DNA of 17,510 nucleotides. Origin: Clostridia bacterium. GTDB taxonomy: Bacteria > Bacillota_A > Clostridia > Oscillospirales > QAKW01. Each line of letters starts with the position of its first letter. The stretch's first letter is position 1. Below are positions 1 through 7,485 of the stretch, in pieces. Both the position numbers and the translations under genes were made by a program. The stretch lies in assembly GCA_017396865.1 (NCBI GenBank), contig JAFQKO010000189.1:1-17510 (forward strand), written 5' to 3'. The notes below the pieces were generated by a model. The model had not been told where the DNA came from and ran no database searches. It saw nothing but the letters and a program-made list of their open reading frames with translations.

Positions 1-1140
1 GAGGGCGATGAATGGAAGAATTATTACGGAGCCCGCTTCACCGCAGGCGAATGGCGCATCTCGACCCAGGTGCGGATCGACCGCGACAGCGGTTTGACCC
101 ATGAGCTGGGCAACCCCACCACCCTGACGGTGAACGGCAAGGCATGGACCCCCGAAAACGGAACCGGCATTCCCAGCGTATATCCCACTTATTCCATGCT
201 CTTCTTCCTCTCGCCCACCTATACCATCGTGGACGACCCCAATATCCAGCCCCCGACCCCCATTGAGTCGGTGAATCTCAACCTGCTGGGCTATGCCGCA
301 GGCGCTCCGATCAGCAATACGATCATTGCCTCCAACAGCCACGTCAACGTGGTCGGCCAGGTCTTCTATGAGGCCGATTCTCTTCAGGATCTGTTTGGCG
401 GAAATCCCGAAAGCATTCAGCCGGCCACCGGCAACTTCTCTGCCGATAAGGCCTACGCCGTTATGCTCGGCATCGAGCCCAACGACGGCTACACCTTTGA
501 TGCCTTAACAAAGGCGAACGTTACGCTGAACGGTGCGCTCGACGAGATCATAGAATACATTGAGGGCGATACCTTCTCCGGCGTTTATCTGTTGCCGCCC
601 CTCAGCAATACCCCCAACCCCTTTACCGACGTGAAGCCTGCGGATTATTATTATAATCCCGTTCTTTGGGCGCTGATGATGAACGTCACCTCCGGCACCT
701 CTGACACCACCTTCAGCCCCCATGCAAACTGCCTTCGTGCGCAGGTCGTTACCTTCCTGTGGCGAGCGGCAGGCTGCCCCGAGCCGATGAACAACGTCAA
801 CCCCTTTGTGGACGTAAAAACCACCGACTATTTCTATAAGGCTGTGCTTTGGGCGGCCGAGGAGGGCATTACCACCGGCGTGGATGCCACCCACTTCGCT
901 CCCTATGCTTCCTGCACGCGCAGCCAGATCGTAACCTTCCTTTGGCGCTTCGAATATGAGCCCTCGTCGGTCGCCTCGAACCCCTTTGTGGACGTTCCCC
1001 AAAACCAATTCTATACCGAAGCAGTGCTTTGGGCAGCCGAAGAAGGCATCACCACCGGCGTGGACGCCACCCACTTTGCTCCCCATGCAACCTGCTCCCG
1101 TGCACAGGTTGTTACCTTCCTGTACCGTTTGTATAACTAA
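1..1140 (+). CDS. SLH-domain surface protein, 5' end cut by window
   Basis: The frame is open from base 1 to the TAA at 1138-1140 (379 codons visible), so the N-terminus and any signal peptide lie outside the window; an internal ATG at 70 is unlikely to be the start. The last third holds three S-layer homology domains, starting near bases 616, 799 and 979. Each has the pattern NPF-(T/V)-DV, an aromatic-rich helix (AVLWAAEEGITTG), then a cysteine and R-(A/S)-Q (HANCLRAQ, YASCTRSQ, HATCSRAQ) followed by a TFLWR-like helix. SLH domains generally bind pyruvylated secondary cell-wall polymers, so the protein is probably secreted and wall-bound. The upstream part has an IESVNL segment resembling the repeat starts (IESVTL, IESITI) of the next protein, hence probably a shortened version of the same extracellular module. 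The next gene follows after 12 bp, probably in one operon. Ligand unknown. Confidence 0.85.
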   Translation, partial: EGDEWKNYYGARFTAGEWRISTQVRIDRDSGLTHELGNPTTLTVNGKAWTPENGTGIPSVYPTYSMLFFLSPTYTIVDDPNIQPPTPIESVNLNLLGYAAGAPISNTIIASNSHVNVVGQVFYEADSLQDLFGGNPESIQPATGNFSADKAYAVMLGIEPNDGYTFDALTKANVTLNGALDEIIEYIEGDTFSGVYLLPPLSNTPNPFTDVKPADYYYNPVLWALMMNVTSGTSDTTFSPHANCLRAQVVTFLWRAAGCPEPMNNVNPFVDVKTTDYFYKAVLWAAEEGITTGVDATHFAPYASCTRSQIVTFLWRFEYEPSSVASNPFVDVPQNQFYTEAVLWAAEEGITTGVDATHFAPHATCSRAQVVTFLYRLYN

Positions 1141-1152
1141 AGGAGAAACACG

Positions 1153-3231
1153 ATGAAAAAACAAATTTTATCACTTTTAATTGCGATCATGATGCTGCTC
1201 GGAATGCTCCCCATTTCCGCAACGGCAATCGATACGGTCATCAGCGAGATTGTTTTTGAGCTGGAAGAAATGCCTGCTCCCGGCGTAACCTTGGATTTTC
1301 CATCCGTTGTTTCCGTAAATGGCTCGGAGGATAACATCAACCTGATCTCCATTGATGAAAACGATTGGTATTTTTCCGACGAATATACGCTGGTCAACCC
1401 CGAAGTACAGCCCTTTGAAGGGGATACCTTCTTAAACGGCTATGCCTACGACCTCTATTTGAAGTTGGTTCCCGAAGTAGGATATCAGATCGCACCCGAT
1501 TGTACCTTCACCCTTAAGATGCCCGATTACGAACAAGAAAAGGGCTACATTTATATACAAACCAGTGGCTATACGGGCGTCGACTTCTACTTCAACCTGA
1601 CCGGTGTTCAGCCCGAGATCAACTCGATCCTGCTGGAGCTGGACCATGCTCCCGAGGCAGGCGGCGATCCCGATGCTCTTGTTCCGACGATCCTTTCCGT
1701 TGACGGCGATCCCCTCTCCGCCCACCTGATCGAAATCTTCAACATAAGCTGGTATTGGTATGATACCGTAAGCGACGCCTATCTGGTTGAGGACGGGTCC
1801 TTCCAAGAGGGTGTGGAATATCAACTGAACGCTGATATCTATGCCGCAGGCGATTATGTTTTTAGTGACGACATTTCCTTTTCGGTCCAAGTCGGCGATG
1901 ATGCGCGCGTCGGCTTTGTAGACGAGGTATGGACCCCTTGGAACTACCTGTTCTGCCTTGATTTCCCCGTGGGGGAGGACACCCCCATCGAATCGGTCAC
2001 CCTTGCGACCGAGGAACTGCCCATGGCAGGCAACACCCCCTTTGAATTTTCTGTTTATTCCGTTAACGGCGATCCTCGCGAGGTGGGAACGGTAGAATTC
2101 ACCAACGGCTGGGGTATCTATGATGAAACCGAAGGCCTTTACTGGGCCAACGGCTTGATCCCCTTTGAGGCAGGCGAAAAGTATGCCGCCACCATCTTTT
2201 TAGCGCCCGCCGAAGGCTATACGTTCACCGACGATTGCACCGTTACCGTGCTCGGCCCCGACGGCAACCTCGCCTTTGAATGTGATTATGTCCACCCGGA
2301 TGAGATCACCGGTCTCGTTCCCTTTGCGACCCTTCCCTCGTTGACCACCATCGAATCGATTACCATCGGCACAAACCAAACCCCTGCTGCGGGCGCAACC
2401 CCCTTCACCTTCACCGTTTACGACGTCAACGGCGGGCCGCTGATCGGCGCTGTGGAGCTGAGCAACGGCTGGGGTATCTGGGACGCAACCGAGGAGCTTT
2501 ATCTCCCCAACGGCCTGATCCCCTTTGAGGCAGGCGAAACCTATACCGCCACCATCTTTTTAGAGCCCGCCGACGGCTATGCCTTTGCACCCGACTGCGA
2601 CGTGACCGTTATGGGCCCCAACGGAGAGCTTCCCTTCAACTGCGACTATGTTGACCGCAGTGAGATCTACGGTGACGTACCCTACGGTGTTATCCCCGCA
2701 CCCAAGACCTTTAACGACGTTAAGGAAACCGATTTCTATAAAGCGCCCGTGGATTGGGCCGTTTCCCGCAACATCACCTCCGGCACCTCTGACACCACCT
2801 TCAGCCCCCATGCAAACTGCCTTCGTGCGCAGGTGGCCACCTTCCTGTGGCGTGCGGCAGGCTGTCCTGAGCCCCAATCCAACGTCAACCCCTTTGTGGA
2901 CGTAAAAACCACCGACTATTTCTATAAGGCAGTGCTTTGGGCGGCCGAAGCGGGCATCACCACCGGCACCGATGCCACCCACTTCTCCCCCTATGCGGTT
3001 TGCAACCGTAGCCAGATCGTTACCTTCCTGTGGCGGTTTGCCGATTGCCCCGAGATCCCCCACGGGTATTCTTCCTTTGTGGACGTTAGCTCCGCCGATT
3101 ATTTCTACAAGGCAGTTCTCTGGGCAGGCGATCAGGGTATCACCACCGGTGTGGATGCTACCCACTTCGCTCCCTTTGCAAACTGCTCCCGTTCTCAAAC
3201 CGTTACCTTCCTTTATCGCCTGCTTGGCTAA
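1153..3231 (+). CDS. Secreted protein with four N-terminal repeats and three SLH domains
   Basis: 692 aa. A good GGAG (1142-1145) sits 7 nt before the ATG. Residues 1-25 are a Sec signal peptide (MKKQILSLLIAIMMLLGM, then ...SATA) with likely cleavage after ATA. Residues about 30-515 form four related repeats, beginning near 30, 156, 279 and 400 (SEIVFEL, INSILLEL, IESVTLAT, IESITIGT). Repeats 3 and 4 are the most alike (NGWGI-D-T-E-LY, NGLIPFEAGE-Y-ATIFL-PA-GY). They look like beta-rich, Ig-like extracellular modules, but I do not recognise a named family. Three SLH domains follow at about 519-573, 580-632 and 641-692, each with the cysteine-R-(A/S)-Q signature. Likely a wall-anchored surface protein. 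Parts of the SLH-coding DNA are almost identical to the upstream gene, suggesting tandem duplication with recent conversion. A composite terminator element starts 2 nt after the stop. Confidence 0.88.
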   Translation: MKKQILSLLIAIMMLLGMLPISATAIDTVISEIVFELEEMPAPGVTLDFPSVVSVNGSEDNINLISIDENDWYFSDEYTLVNPEVQPFEGDTFLNGYAYDLYLKLVPEVGYQIAPDCTFTLKMPDYEQEKGYIYIQTSGYTGVDFYFNLTGVQPEINSILLELDHAPEAGGDPDALVPTILSVDGDPLSAHLIEIFNISWYWYDTVSDAYLVEDGSFQEGVEYQLNADIYAAGDYVFSDDISFSVQVGDDARVGFVDEVWTPWNYLFCLDFPVGEDTPIESVTLATEELPMAGNTPFEFSVYSVNGDPREVGTVEFTNGWGIYDETEGLYWANGLIPFEAGEKYAATIFLAPAEGYTFTDDCTVTVLGPDGNLAFECDYVHPDEITGLVPFATLPSLTTIESITIGTNQTPAAGATPFTFTVYDVNGGPLIGAVELSNGWGIWDATEELYLPNGLIPFEAGETYTATIFLEPADGYAFAPDCDVTVMGPNGELPFNCDYVDRSEIYGDVPYGVIPAPKTFNDVKETDFYKAPVDWAVSRNITSGTSDTTFSPHANCLRAQVATFLWRAAGCPEPQSNVNPFVDVKTTDYFYKAVLWAAEAGITTGTDATHFSPYAVCNRSQIVTFLWRFADCPEIPHGYSSFVDVSSADYFYKAVLWAGDQGITTGVDATHFAPFANCSRSQTVTFLYRLLG

Positions 3232-3296
3232 ATAAAAAGGCACCGACCGCAGAAAAATGGGTAAAAACTGAGGTATGTACCAATATTGAAGATTGC

Positions 3297-3335
3297 AAGG
3301 AGAAAGAAAGTCTACTCTTTCTCCTTGTTCTTTTT
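3297..3335 (+). terminator. Intrinsic terminator of the SLH operon
   Basis: An 11-bp stem (AAGGAGAAAGA with TCTTTCTCCTT) has an 8-nt loop and is followed by GTTCTTTTT. The stem is unchanged in the other copy of the element while the loop differs, which supports a structural role. It lies 65 nt after the SLH stop codon. Confidence 0.75.
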
Positions 3336-3344
3336 ATAAGGAAA

Positions 3345-3368
3345 AAATCCGCATTGTGATGCGGATTT
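3345..3368 (-). terminator. Opposing hairpin terminator inside the dispersed element
   Basis: The stem AAATCCGCA/TGCGGATTT has a 6-nt loop. The run of six T is on the minus strand (plus-strand AAAAAA at 3342-3347), so it would stop transcription coming from the right, towards the SLH gene. The copy at 11550-11575 has the same stem and a different loop base. Confidence 0.55.
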
Positions 3369-3393
3369 TGATTGGAATTTTTCTGCTATCCGC

Positions 3394-3439
3394 CGATCCG
3401 CCCTCTACCGTACCTATGTACGCCGACGAGAACGGATCG
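3394..3439. other. Variable hairpin block of the dispersed element, copy 1
   Basis: The outer stem is CGATCCG (3394-3400) with CGGATCG (3433-3439); the inner stem is CGTAC (3409-3413) with GTACG (3418-3422), with a CTAT loop. The matching block in the other copy has quite different bases but the same two-stem layout, so pairing is kept while sequence is not. Confidence 0.6.
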
Positions 3440-3471
3440 ACGAATTCGGCACTCTTTTTTAATCAATCTCC

Positions 3472-3510
3472 CAGCGTGTCAAAATAATAAATAGTTTTTT
3501 TGACACGCTG
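3472..3510. other. 13-bp hairpin at the end of copy 1
   Basis: CAGCGTGTCAAAA (3472-3484) pairs perfectly with TTTTGACACGCTG (3498-3510) across a 13-nt loop. The left arm belongs to the conserved tail of the dispersed element. The right arm is absent from copy 2, so this hairpin exists only here. Confidence 0.6.
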
Positions 3511-3544
3511 AGGCCGATGGATCTTTGGATCCATCGGCCTTTTT
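3511..3544 (+). terminator. Strong intrinsic terminator
   Basis: A 13-bp perfect stem, AGGCCGATGGATC with GATCCATCGGCCT, has a TTTG loop and runs into five T. It would stop any plus-strand transcription leaving the SLH operon. It follows directly on the hairpin at 3472-3510. Confidence 0.8.
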
Positions 3545-3551
3545 GCATTTT

Positions 3552-3578
3552 AAAGCCCCCGCCGCAGGCGGGGGCTTT
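3552..3578 (-). terminator. GC-rich hairpin downstream of pgsA
   Basis: A 12-bp stem, AAAGCCCCCGCC with GGCGGGGGCTTT, has a GCA loop and sits 5 nt after the pgsA stop. On the minus strand the T-run is short. On the plus strand GTTTTATTTTTT follows, so it may work in both directions and separate the convergent transcription units. Confidence 0.6.
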
Positions 3579-3583
3579 GCGTT

Positions 3584-4180
3584 TTATTTTTTAAAGTCTA
3601 CGTATTTCCAATTCTTTACCAGATACTCCACACCGGAAACAACGGTCAGCACCGTTGCCACGTAGAGGAAAACGGTACCGAACAGAGCGGTGGTTTCGGG
3701 AGCGCTGCCGCCGAGCAGCGGAACGTTCCACCCGTACTCCCATTTTCCGAGAAGGTACGGCTCCACGATCAGCAGGATGGTAGAGATCATCTGGGTAACG
3801 GTTTTGATCTTACCCAGCTTACCTGCCGCAATGACCTTACCGCCGCTTGCGGCGACCAGGCGAATGGAGGTAACCATCAGCTCGCGGGCGATGATGATGA
3901 CGGTGATCACCGGATGGATCAAGCCCTGATGCTGGAGCAGAATCAGCGCGGTGATGACCAGCATCTTATCGGCCAGCGGATCAAGAAACTTCCCAAAGTC
4001 GGTCACCTGATTATTCTTTCTGGCGAGGTGGCCGTCGATGGCATCGGTGATGGATGCGAAGGCATAAACGATCACCGAGATAATCGGGCCGCCCCACTTA
4101 TCGGGGATACACAGCATGGTGATGATGAACGCTGGGATCAGCATCACCCGCAAAAGAGTCAGCTTATTCGGCGTATTCAT
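3584..4180 (-). CDS. pgsA: CDP-diacylglycerol--glycerol-3-phosphate 3-phosphatidyltransferase
   Basis: 198 aa integral membrane enzyme that makes phosphatidylglycerol phosphate from CDP-diacylglycerol and glycerol 3-phosphate, the committed step to phosphatidylglycerol and cardiolipin. The CDP-alcohol phosphotransferase signature is complete: D46, D49-G50, A53-R54, G63, D67 and D71 in the stretch DAIDGHLARKNNQVTDFGKF and onward. These residues bind the metal and CDP in the family. The opening MNTPNKLTLLRVMLIPAF is typical of PgsA, and several hydrophobic helices follow. The ATG is preceded by GGAGGG at good spacing. It overlaps the end of rimO by 17 bp, so the two are probably translationally coupled. 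It is the last gene of the recA operon and is followed by a GC-rich hairpin. Length is normal for the family. Confidence 0.95.
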   Translation of the reverse strand: MNTPNKLTLLRVMLIPAFIITMLCIPDKWGGPIISVIVYAFASITDAIDGHLARKNNQVTDFGKFLDPLADKMLVITALILLQHQGLIHPVITVIIIARELMVTSIRLVAASGGKVIAAGKLGKIKTVTQMISTILLIVEPYLLGKWEYGWNVPLLGGSAPETTALFGTVFLYVATVLTVVSGVEYLVKNWKYVDFKK

Positions 4181-5501
4181 CCATCATCCCTCCAATCAAA
4201 TCAAAATCCATGGTATCTTCAATAGAAACGGTAACAAATTTACCCGCCTGCACGCTCCCCTCGGCGGTGAAGAAGATCTTGCCGTCGATGTCGGGGGCTT
4301 CCATATAGCTTCTGCCATACCAGCATTCGCCAAACCGATCGAAGCCCTCCACCAGAACGGTGAGCTCCTTGCCGATCAGCGCCTGCTGCTTTTGCTCCAC
4401 CACGTCGGCTTGGATGGTTTCCAGCACCTCTTGGCGGCGCTCCTTCACCTCATCCTCGATCTGGTCGGGCATATCGTAGGCGGGCGTTCCCTCCTCGCGG
4501 GAGTAGCAGAACACGCCCAGCTTATCAAACTGCGCTTCCCGCACAAAGGTGCAAAGCGCTTCAAATTCCTCTTCGGTCTCGCCGGGGAACCCGACGATCA
4601 GGGTGGTGCGCAGCACCACGTTCGGCACCTTTGCCCGCAGCTTTTGGAGCAGGTTGAGCAGGCTCTCCCTGTCGCCGGGGCGGTTCATTCGCTTCAGCAC
4701 CGAGCCGACTGCGTGCTGGATCGGCATTTCTATGTACGGCAGCAGCTTTTTCTCGGTTGCAAAGAGGTCGATCAGCTCGTCGGTGATCTTATCGGGATAG
4801 AGATACAGCAGCCGCAGCCATTGCAAGCCCTCCAACTTAGCAAGCTCCCGCACCAGCGCGGGCAATTTCCGCTCGCCGTAGAGGTCGATGCCGTAGTTGG
4901 TGGTGTCCTGCGCAATGAGGATCAGCTCCTTGGCACCGTCGGCCAGCAGGCCCTTCGCCTCCTCGATGATCTTCTCCATCGGGCGGCTCTTAAAGCTGCC
5001 GCGGATGGCAGGAATACAGCAATAGGTGCAGCGGTTGTTGCAGCCGTCTGCGATCTTGAGATAGGCCGTATGGGGCGGCGAGGTTAAAACCCGCTCTCCC
5101 TCCAGCTGTAGATTTTCGTTGGAATCGTACCATTCGATCCGCTCCCCCTTCAGAACAGCCTCCACGGCATCGGCGATCCGCTGAAAGCTGCCAACGCCCA
5201 AAAAGCCATCCACCTCGGGAATTTCGGCGGCGATCTCTGCCTGATAGCGCTCTACCAGGCAGCCGCAAACGAGGATTCTTTGCACCTTCCCCTCGCTTTT
5301 GAGCTGCGCCACCTCGAAGATGGTTTCGATCGCCTCCTGCTTGGCGCTCTCAATGAAGCCGCAGGTATTGATCACCGCCACGTGGGTATCCTCCAGATCA
5401 CCGACGATCCGATAGCCGCGATTCTTGCAGGCGGCGATCATCTGCTCGGTGTTGACGGTATTCTTTTCACAGCCTAAGCCGATAAATCCAACGTTAATCA
5501 T
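4164..5501 (-). CDS. rimO: Ribosomal protein S12 methylthiotransferase RimO
   Basis: 445 aa radical-SAM enzyme that beta-methylthiolates a conserved aspartate of ribosomal protein S12. The N-terminal UPF0004 domain carries its three cluster cysteines (GLGCEKN C11, NTCGF C47, GCLVERY C81). The radical SAM motif is CNNRCTYC (C154, C158, C161), followed by IPAIRG and LIAQDTTNYG, which favour RimO over the tRNA enzyme MiaB. A TRAM domain ends the protein (about 370-440). The frame is open back to 5648, but the start at 5501 (or the adjacent ATG at 5504) fits [11 protein letters not shown], the usual N-terminus, with GAGG 6 nt upstream. The start overlaps the recX stop region and the 3' end overlaps pgsA, so all are co-transcribed. 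Confidence 0.95.
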   Translation of the reverse strand: MINVGFIGLGCEKNTVNTEQMIAACKNRGYRIVGDLEDTHVAVINTCGFIESAKQEAIETIFEVAQLKSEGKVQRILVCGCLVERYQAEIAAEIPEVDGFLGVGSFQRIADAVEAVLKGERIEWYDSNENLQLEGERVLTSPPHTAYLKIADGCNNRCTYCCIPAIRGSFKSRPMEKIIEEAKGLLADGAKELILIAQDTTNYGIDLYGERKLPALVRELAKLEGLQWLRLLYLYPDKITDELIDLFATEKKLLPYIEMPIQHAVGSVLKRMNRPGDRESLLNLLQKLRAKVPNVVLRTTLIVGFPGETEEEFEALCTFVREAQFDKLGVFCYSREEGTPAYDMPDQIEDEVKERRQEVLETIQADVVEQKQQALIGKELTVLVEGFDRFGECWYGRSYMEAPDIDGKIFFTAEGSVQAGKFVTVSIEDTMDFDLIGGMMDEYAE

Positions 5502-6129
5502 CATAATCCTCAATCGAAAGTGCGGCCTTGGCTTCCTCATAATCGAAGCCCAGCCGAAGTAGTCCTTGAAAAACCTTATCCCGCTCCTTGCGGTCAGAGC
5601 GGTCGTAGCGGCGGTATTTGGTTTCCACGTGGTAGCGGGCGGTTTCATAAAAGTCGGTGTCCAGCGCGTCTACCGCCTCCCGCGCCGCATCGGCGGGGAT
5701 CCCCTTCTGCATCAGCTCGGGCAAAATCCGCCGCACGCCCCAGCGCTTGCTCTCCGCAAACCGCCGCGCCAGCTTATGGGCAAGGGCGGTATCGTCGATA
5801 TACCCCCGCTGCTCCATATAATCGCAGGTCAGCTCCGCCACCTGCGGCTCGATGCCGAAGCGGGTCAACTTTTCATAAAGCTTGGCTCGGCTCAGATCGC
5901 CGTAGCCTAAGTATTGGTAGGCCTTCTCCTTGGCGGGGATCAGCTGCGCCGCCAGCAAAAGGGCGCTCTGCTCCTCCTCCCCAAAGACCGAGCCCACCGA
6001 AAGCTCCTGCTCCCGCAGCAGCAGCAGGGGAGCAGATAGATAAAAGGTGCCGTCCACGTAAACGTCCCGCAGCTCGGGGTTCTGCGCATTGGGGCGCAGG
6101 TCGGTAATGCGGGGCTTATTCGAAGTCAT
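5494..6129 (-). CDS. recX: Regulatory protein RecX
   Basis: 211 aa, all-helical RecX family protein. Family members bind RecA filaments and limit or modulate recombinase activity in the cytoplasm. Recognisable parts are [19 protein letters not shown], the [20 protein letters not shown] helix turn, the [16 protein letters not shown] repeat and a final [18 protein letters not shown], that is, tandem three-helix modules. Its start overlaps the last 14 bp of recA and its end overlaps the start of rimO, so it is embedded in the operon and must be co-expressed with RecA. Many Firmicutes RecX proteins are 200-270 aa, so the size is normal. Confidence 0.92.
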   Translation of the reverse strand: MTSNKPRITDLRPNAQNPELRDVYVDGTFYLSAPLLLLREQELSVGSVFGEEEQSALLLAAQLIPAKEKAYQYLGYGDLSRAKLYEKLTRFGIEPQVAELTCDYMEQRGYIDDTALAHKLARRFAESKRWGVRRILPELMQKGIPADAAREAVDALDTDFYETARYHVETKYRRYDRSDRKERDKVFQGLLRLGFDYEEAKAALSIEDYDD

Positions 6130-7237
6130 CCGCAGTTACGTCCAGCGATACCGCAGGGGTCACCGGCTTCTCGGCCGCCTCGGGCTCTGCGGCGGGTGCG
6201 GCAGCAGCCGTCTTCTTGGCGGGCTTGCTCTTGGTTTCCATGGCGCGCAGATCATCAAAGTGATCGCGGATGTATTGCTCCAGCTCGGAGGAAACGTCCT
6301 CATTCTCCCGCAGGAACAGCTTGGCATTATCGCGGCCCTGACCGATGCGGGTCTCCTTATAGGAGAACCATGCACCGCTCTTCTTAACGACCTTCAGCTT
6401 CTCGCCCAGATCCAGCAGCTCGCCTTCCTTGGAGATGCCTTCACCGTACATGATATCAAAGGTAGCGGTCTTGAAGGGGGGCGCAACCTTATTCTTAACG
6501 ATCTTGACCTTGGTGGCGTTACCGATCATCTCGGTGCCCGCCTTGAGGGTCTCGGTGCGGCGAACGTCCATCCGAACAGTGGAATAGAACTTCAGCGCAC
6601 GGCCACCGGTGGTGGTTTCGGGGTTGCCGTAGAATACGCCGATCTTCTCACGCAGCTGGTTGATGAAGATGGCGGCACAGTTGGTCTTGGAGAGTACACC
6701 CGTCAGCTTGCGGAGCGCCTGGCTCATCAAGCGCGCCTGATGACCCACGTGGGAATCGCCCATCTCGCCCTCGATCTCGGAGCGGGGCACCAGCGCGGCA
6801 ACCGAGTCGACAACGACCAGGTCGATGGCACCGGAGCGTACCAGCTGCTCGGTGATCTCCAGCGCCTGCTCACCGTCGTCGGGCTGGGAAACCAGCAGGT
6901 TATCCACGTCCACACCCAGCGCCTCGGCATAAACAGGGTCCAGCGCGTGCTCGGCATCAATGAAGGCAACCATTCCGCCCGCCTTCTGGGTCTCGGCGGC
7001 AATGTGCAACGCAACGGTGGTCTTACCGGAGGACTCAGGGCCGTAAATCTCGATGATTCTGCCCTTGGGTACGCCGCCAACGCCCAGCGCCAGATCCAGC
7101 GAAAGGGAGCCGGTAGGAATGACCTCAACGCCTAAGCCGGAGCTGTCGCCCAGCTTCATAACGGCGCCTGCACCAAACTGCTTTTCAATTTGAGCTAATG
7201 CTTTCTCTAATGCGTCCTTCTTATCTGCCATTTTCAA
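6116..7237 (-). CDS. recA: Recombinase RecA
   Basis: About 373 aa ATP-dependent recombinase for strand exchange, double-strand break repair and SOS co-protease activity. Walker A is GPESSGKT (residues 66-73) and Walker B is LVVVDS (140-145). The L2-flanking stretch is [20 protein letters not shown]. The C-terminal tail is Lys/Ala/Pro-rich and ends acidic (TADDFE). The start is ambiguous: TTG at 7237 is 6 nt after AGGAG, while ATG at 7231 ([12 protein letters not shown], the commoner N-terminus) is 12 nt after it; I keep the longer form with low preference. A well-matched promoter lies upstream, with an inverted repeat over its -35 and spacer. No canonical Firmicutes SOS box (GAAC-N4-GTTC) was found. 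It is the first gene of recA-recX-rimO-pgsA. Confidence 0.97.
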   Translation of the reverse strand: MKMADKKDALEKALAQIEKQFGAGAVMKLGDSSGLGVEVIPTGSLSLDLALGVGGVPKGRIIEIYGPESSGKTTVALHIAAETQKAGGMVAFIDAEHALDPVYAEALGVDVDNLLVSQPDDGEQALEITEQLVRSGAIDLVVVDSVAALVPRSEIEGEMGDSHVGHQARLMSQALRKLTGVLSKTNCAAIFINQLREKIGVFYGNPETTTGGRALKFYSTVRMDVRRTETLKAGTEMIGNATKVKIVKNKVAPPFKTATFDIMYGEGISKEGELLDLGEKLKVVKKSGAWFSYKETRIGQGRDNAKLFLRENEDVSSELEQYIRDHFDDLRAMETKSKPAKKTAAAAPAAEPEAAEKPVTPAVSLDVTADDFE

Positions 7238-7265
7238 ATACTTCTCCTTTTACATATATATGATC

Positions 7266-7294
7266 ATTATATAATAAATCCCTCTATAAATCAA
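7266..7294 (-). promoter_or_regulatory. recA operon promoter
   Basis: On the minus strand, TTGATT (7289-7294) is followed by a 17-bp spacer and a perfect TATAAT (7266-7271), about 20 bp before the AGGAG of recA. An inverted repeat, AAATCCC (7276-7282) and GGGATTT (7295-7301), covers the -35 and most of the spacer, and so could be a repressor site. Confidence 0.75.
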
Positions 7295-7408
7295 GGGATT
7301 TACCCATCTTCTTAACCGAAATTTAACAATATTATAAAAAAAGAAGTGTCCAAAAAACCGTACAACTCCGCAACTAAAAAAATCGCTGCCCGACATATTT
7401 GGTTCACC

Positions 7409-7438
7409 TGCACAAAATTGTACCCCTCTTTTTGTGCA
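7409..7438. promoter_or_regulatory. Inverted repeat between recA and the lipoprotein gene
   Basis: TGCACAAAA (7409-7417) and TTTTGTGCA (7430-7438) form perfect 9-bp arms around a 12-bp centre. No T-run follows on either strand, so it is not an obvious terminator. It lies in the divergent intergenic region, about 115 bp upstream of the recA -35 and about 50 bp upstream of the lipoprotein promoter. An operator is possible. The rest of 7238-7566 holds the two promoters and nothing else I could support. Confidence 0.4.
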
Positions 7439-7451
7439 ACCCCTACGAAGA

Positions 7452-7471
7452 AATGTTACATTAATGTTACA
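7452..7471 (+). promoter_or_regulatory. Direct repeat resembling a PhoB/PhoP-type response-regulator site
   Basis: AATGTTACA occurs at 7452-7460 and 7463-7471, an 11-bp period (one helical turn), 14 bp upstream of the -35 of the lipoprotein gene. OmpR/PhoB-class regulators typically bind direct half-sites with this spacing; the Bacillus PhoP half-site TT(A/C/T)A(C/T)A with about 5-bp gaps is close to GTTACA-N5-GTTACA. No regulator gene is nearby. Confidence 0.4.
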
Positions 7472-7485
7472 CTTTTCCAAAACCG

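Larger units (their letters stand above)
3234..3502 (+). repeat. Dispersed 269-bp structured intergenic element, copy 1
   Basis: It is nearly the same as the reverse complement of 11418-11686. The first 33 bases are identical and, outside one variable block, differences are few. It begins 2 nt after the stop of the SLH gene. In order it has: an invariant AAAAAGGCACCGACC head; a hairpin terminator (3297-3335); a second hairpin (3345-3368) whose T-run is on the opposite strand; a 44-nt block (3395-3438) unrelated in sequence to copy 2 but also foldable; and a conserved tail with GAATTCG, TCTTTTTT and CAGCGTGTC. No terminal inverted repeats and no transposase were seen. Probable role: bidirectional transcription insulation. 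Other possibilities are a non-autonomous mobile element or a structured RNA. Confidence 0.85.

Noticed and set aside
3293..3487. Small protein in element copy 1 and its relative at 11432-11689 (minus), both with SPCSFYKEKIRIVMRILIGI
   Set aside because: The frame crosses two terminator hairpins, there is no ribosome site, and the variable block gives unrelated peptides while keeping base pairing. Structured non-coding DNA explains it better.
3234..3502. Insertion sequence or MITE
   Set aside because: No terminal inverted repeats, target-site duplication or transposase could be seen. Mobility remains possible but is unsupported.
5505..5648. Longer N-terminus for rimO
   Set aside because: The extra 48 residues lie wholly inside recX in another frame, do not resemble RimO, and a good start with GAGG exists at 5501-5504.
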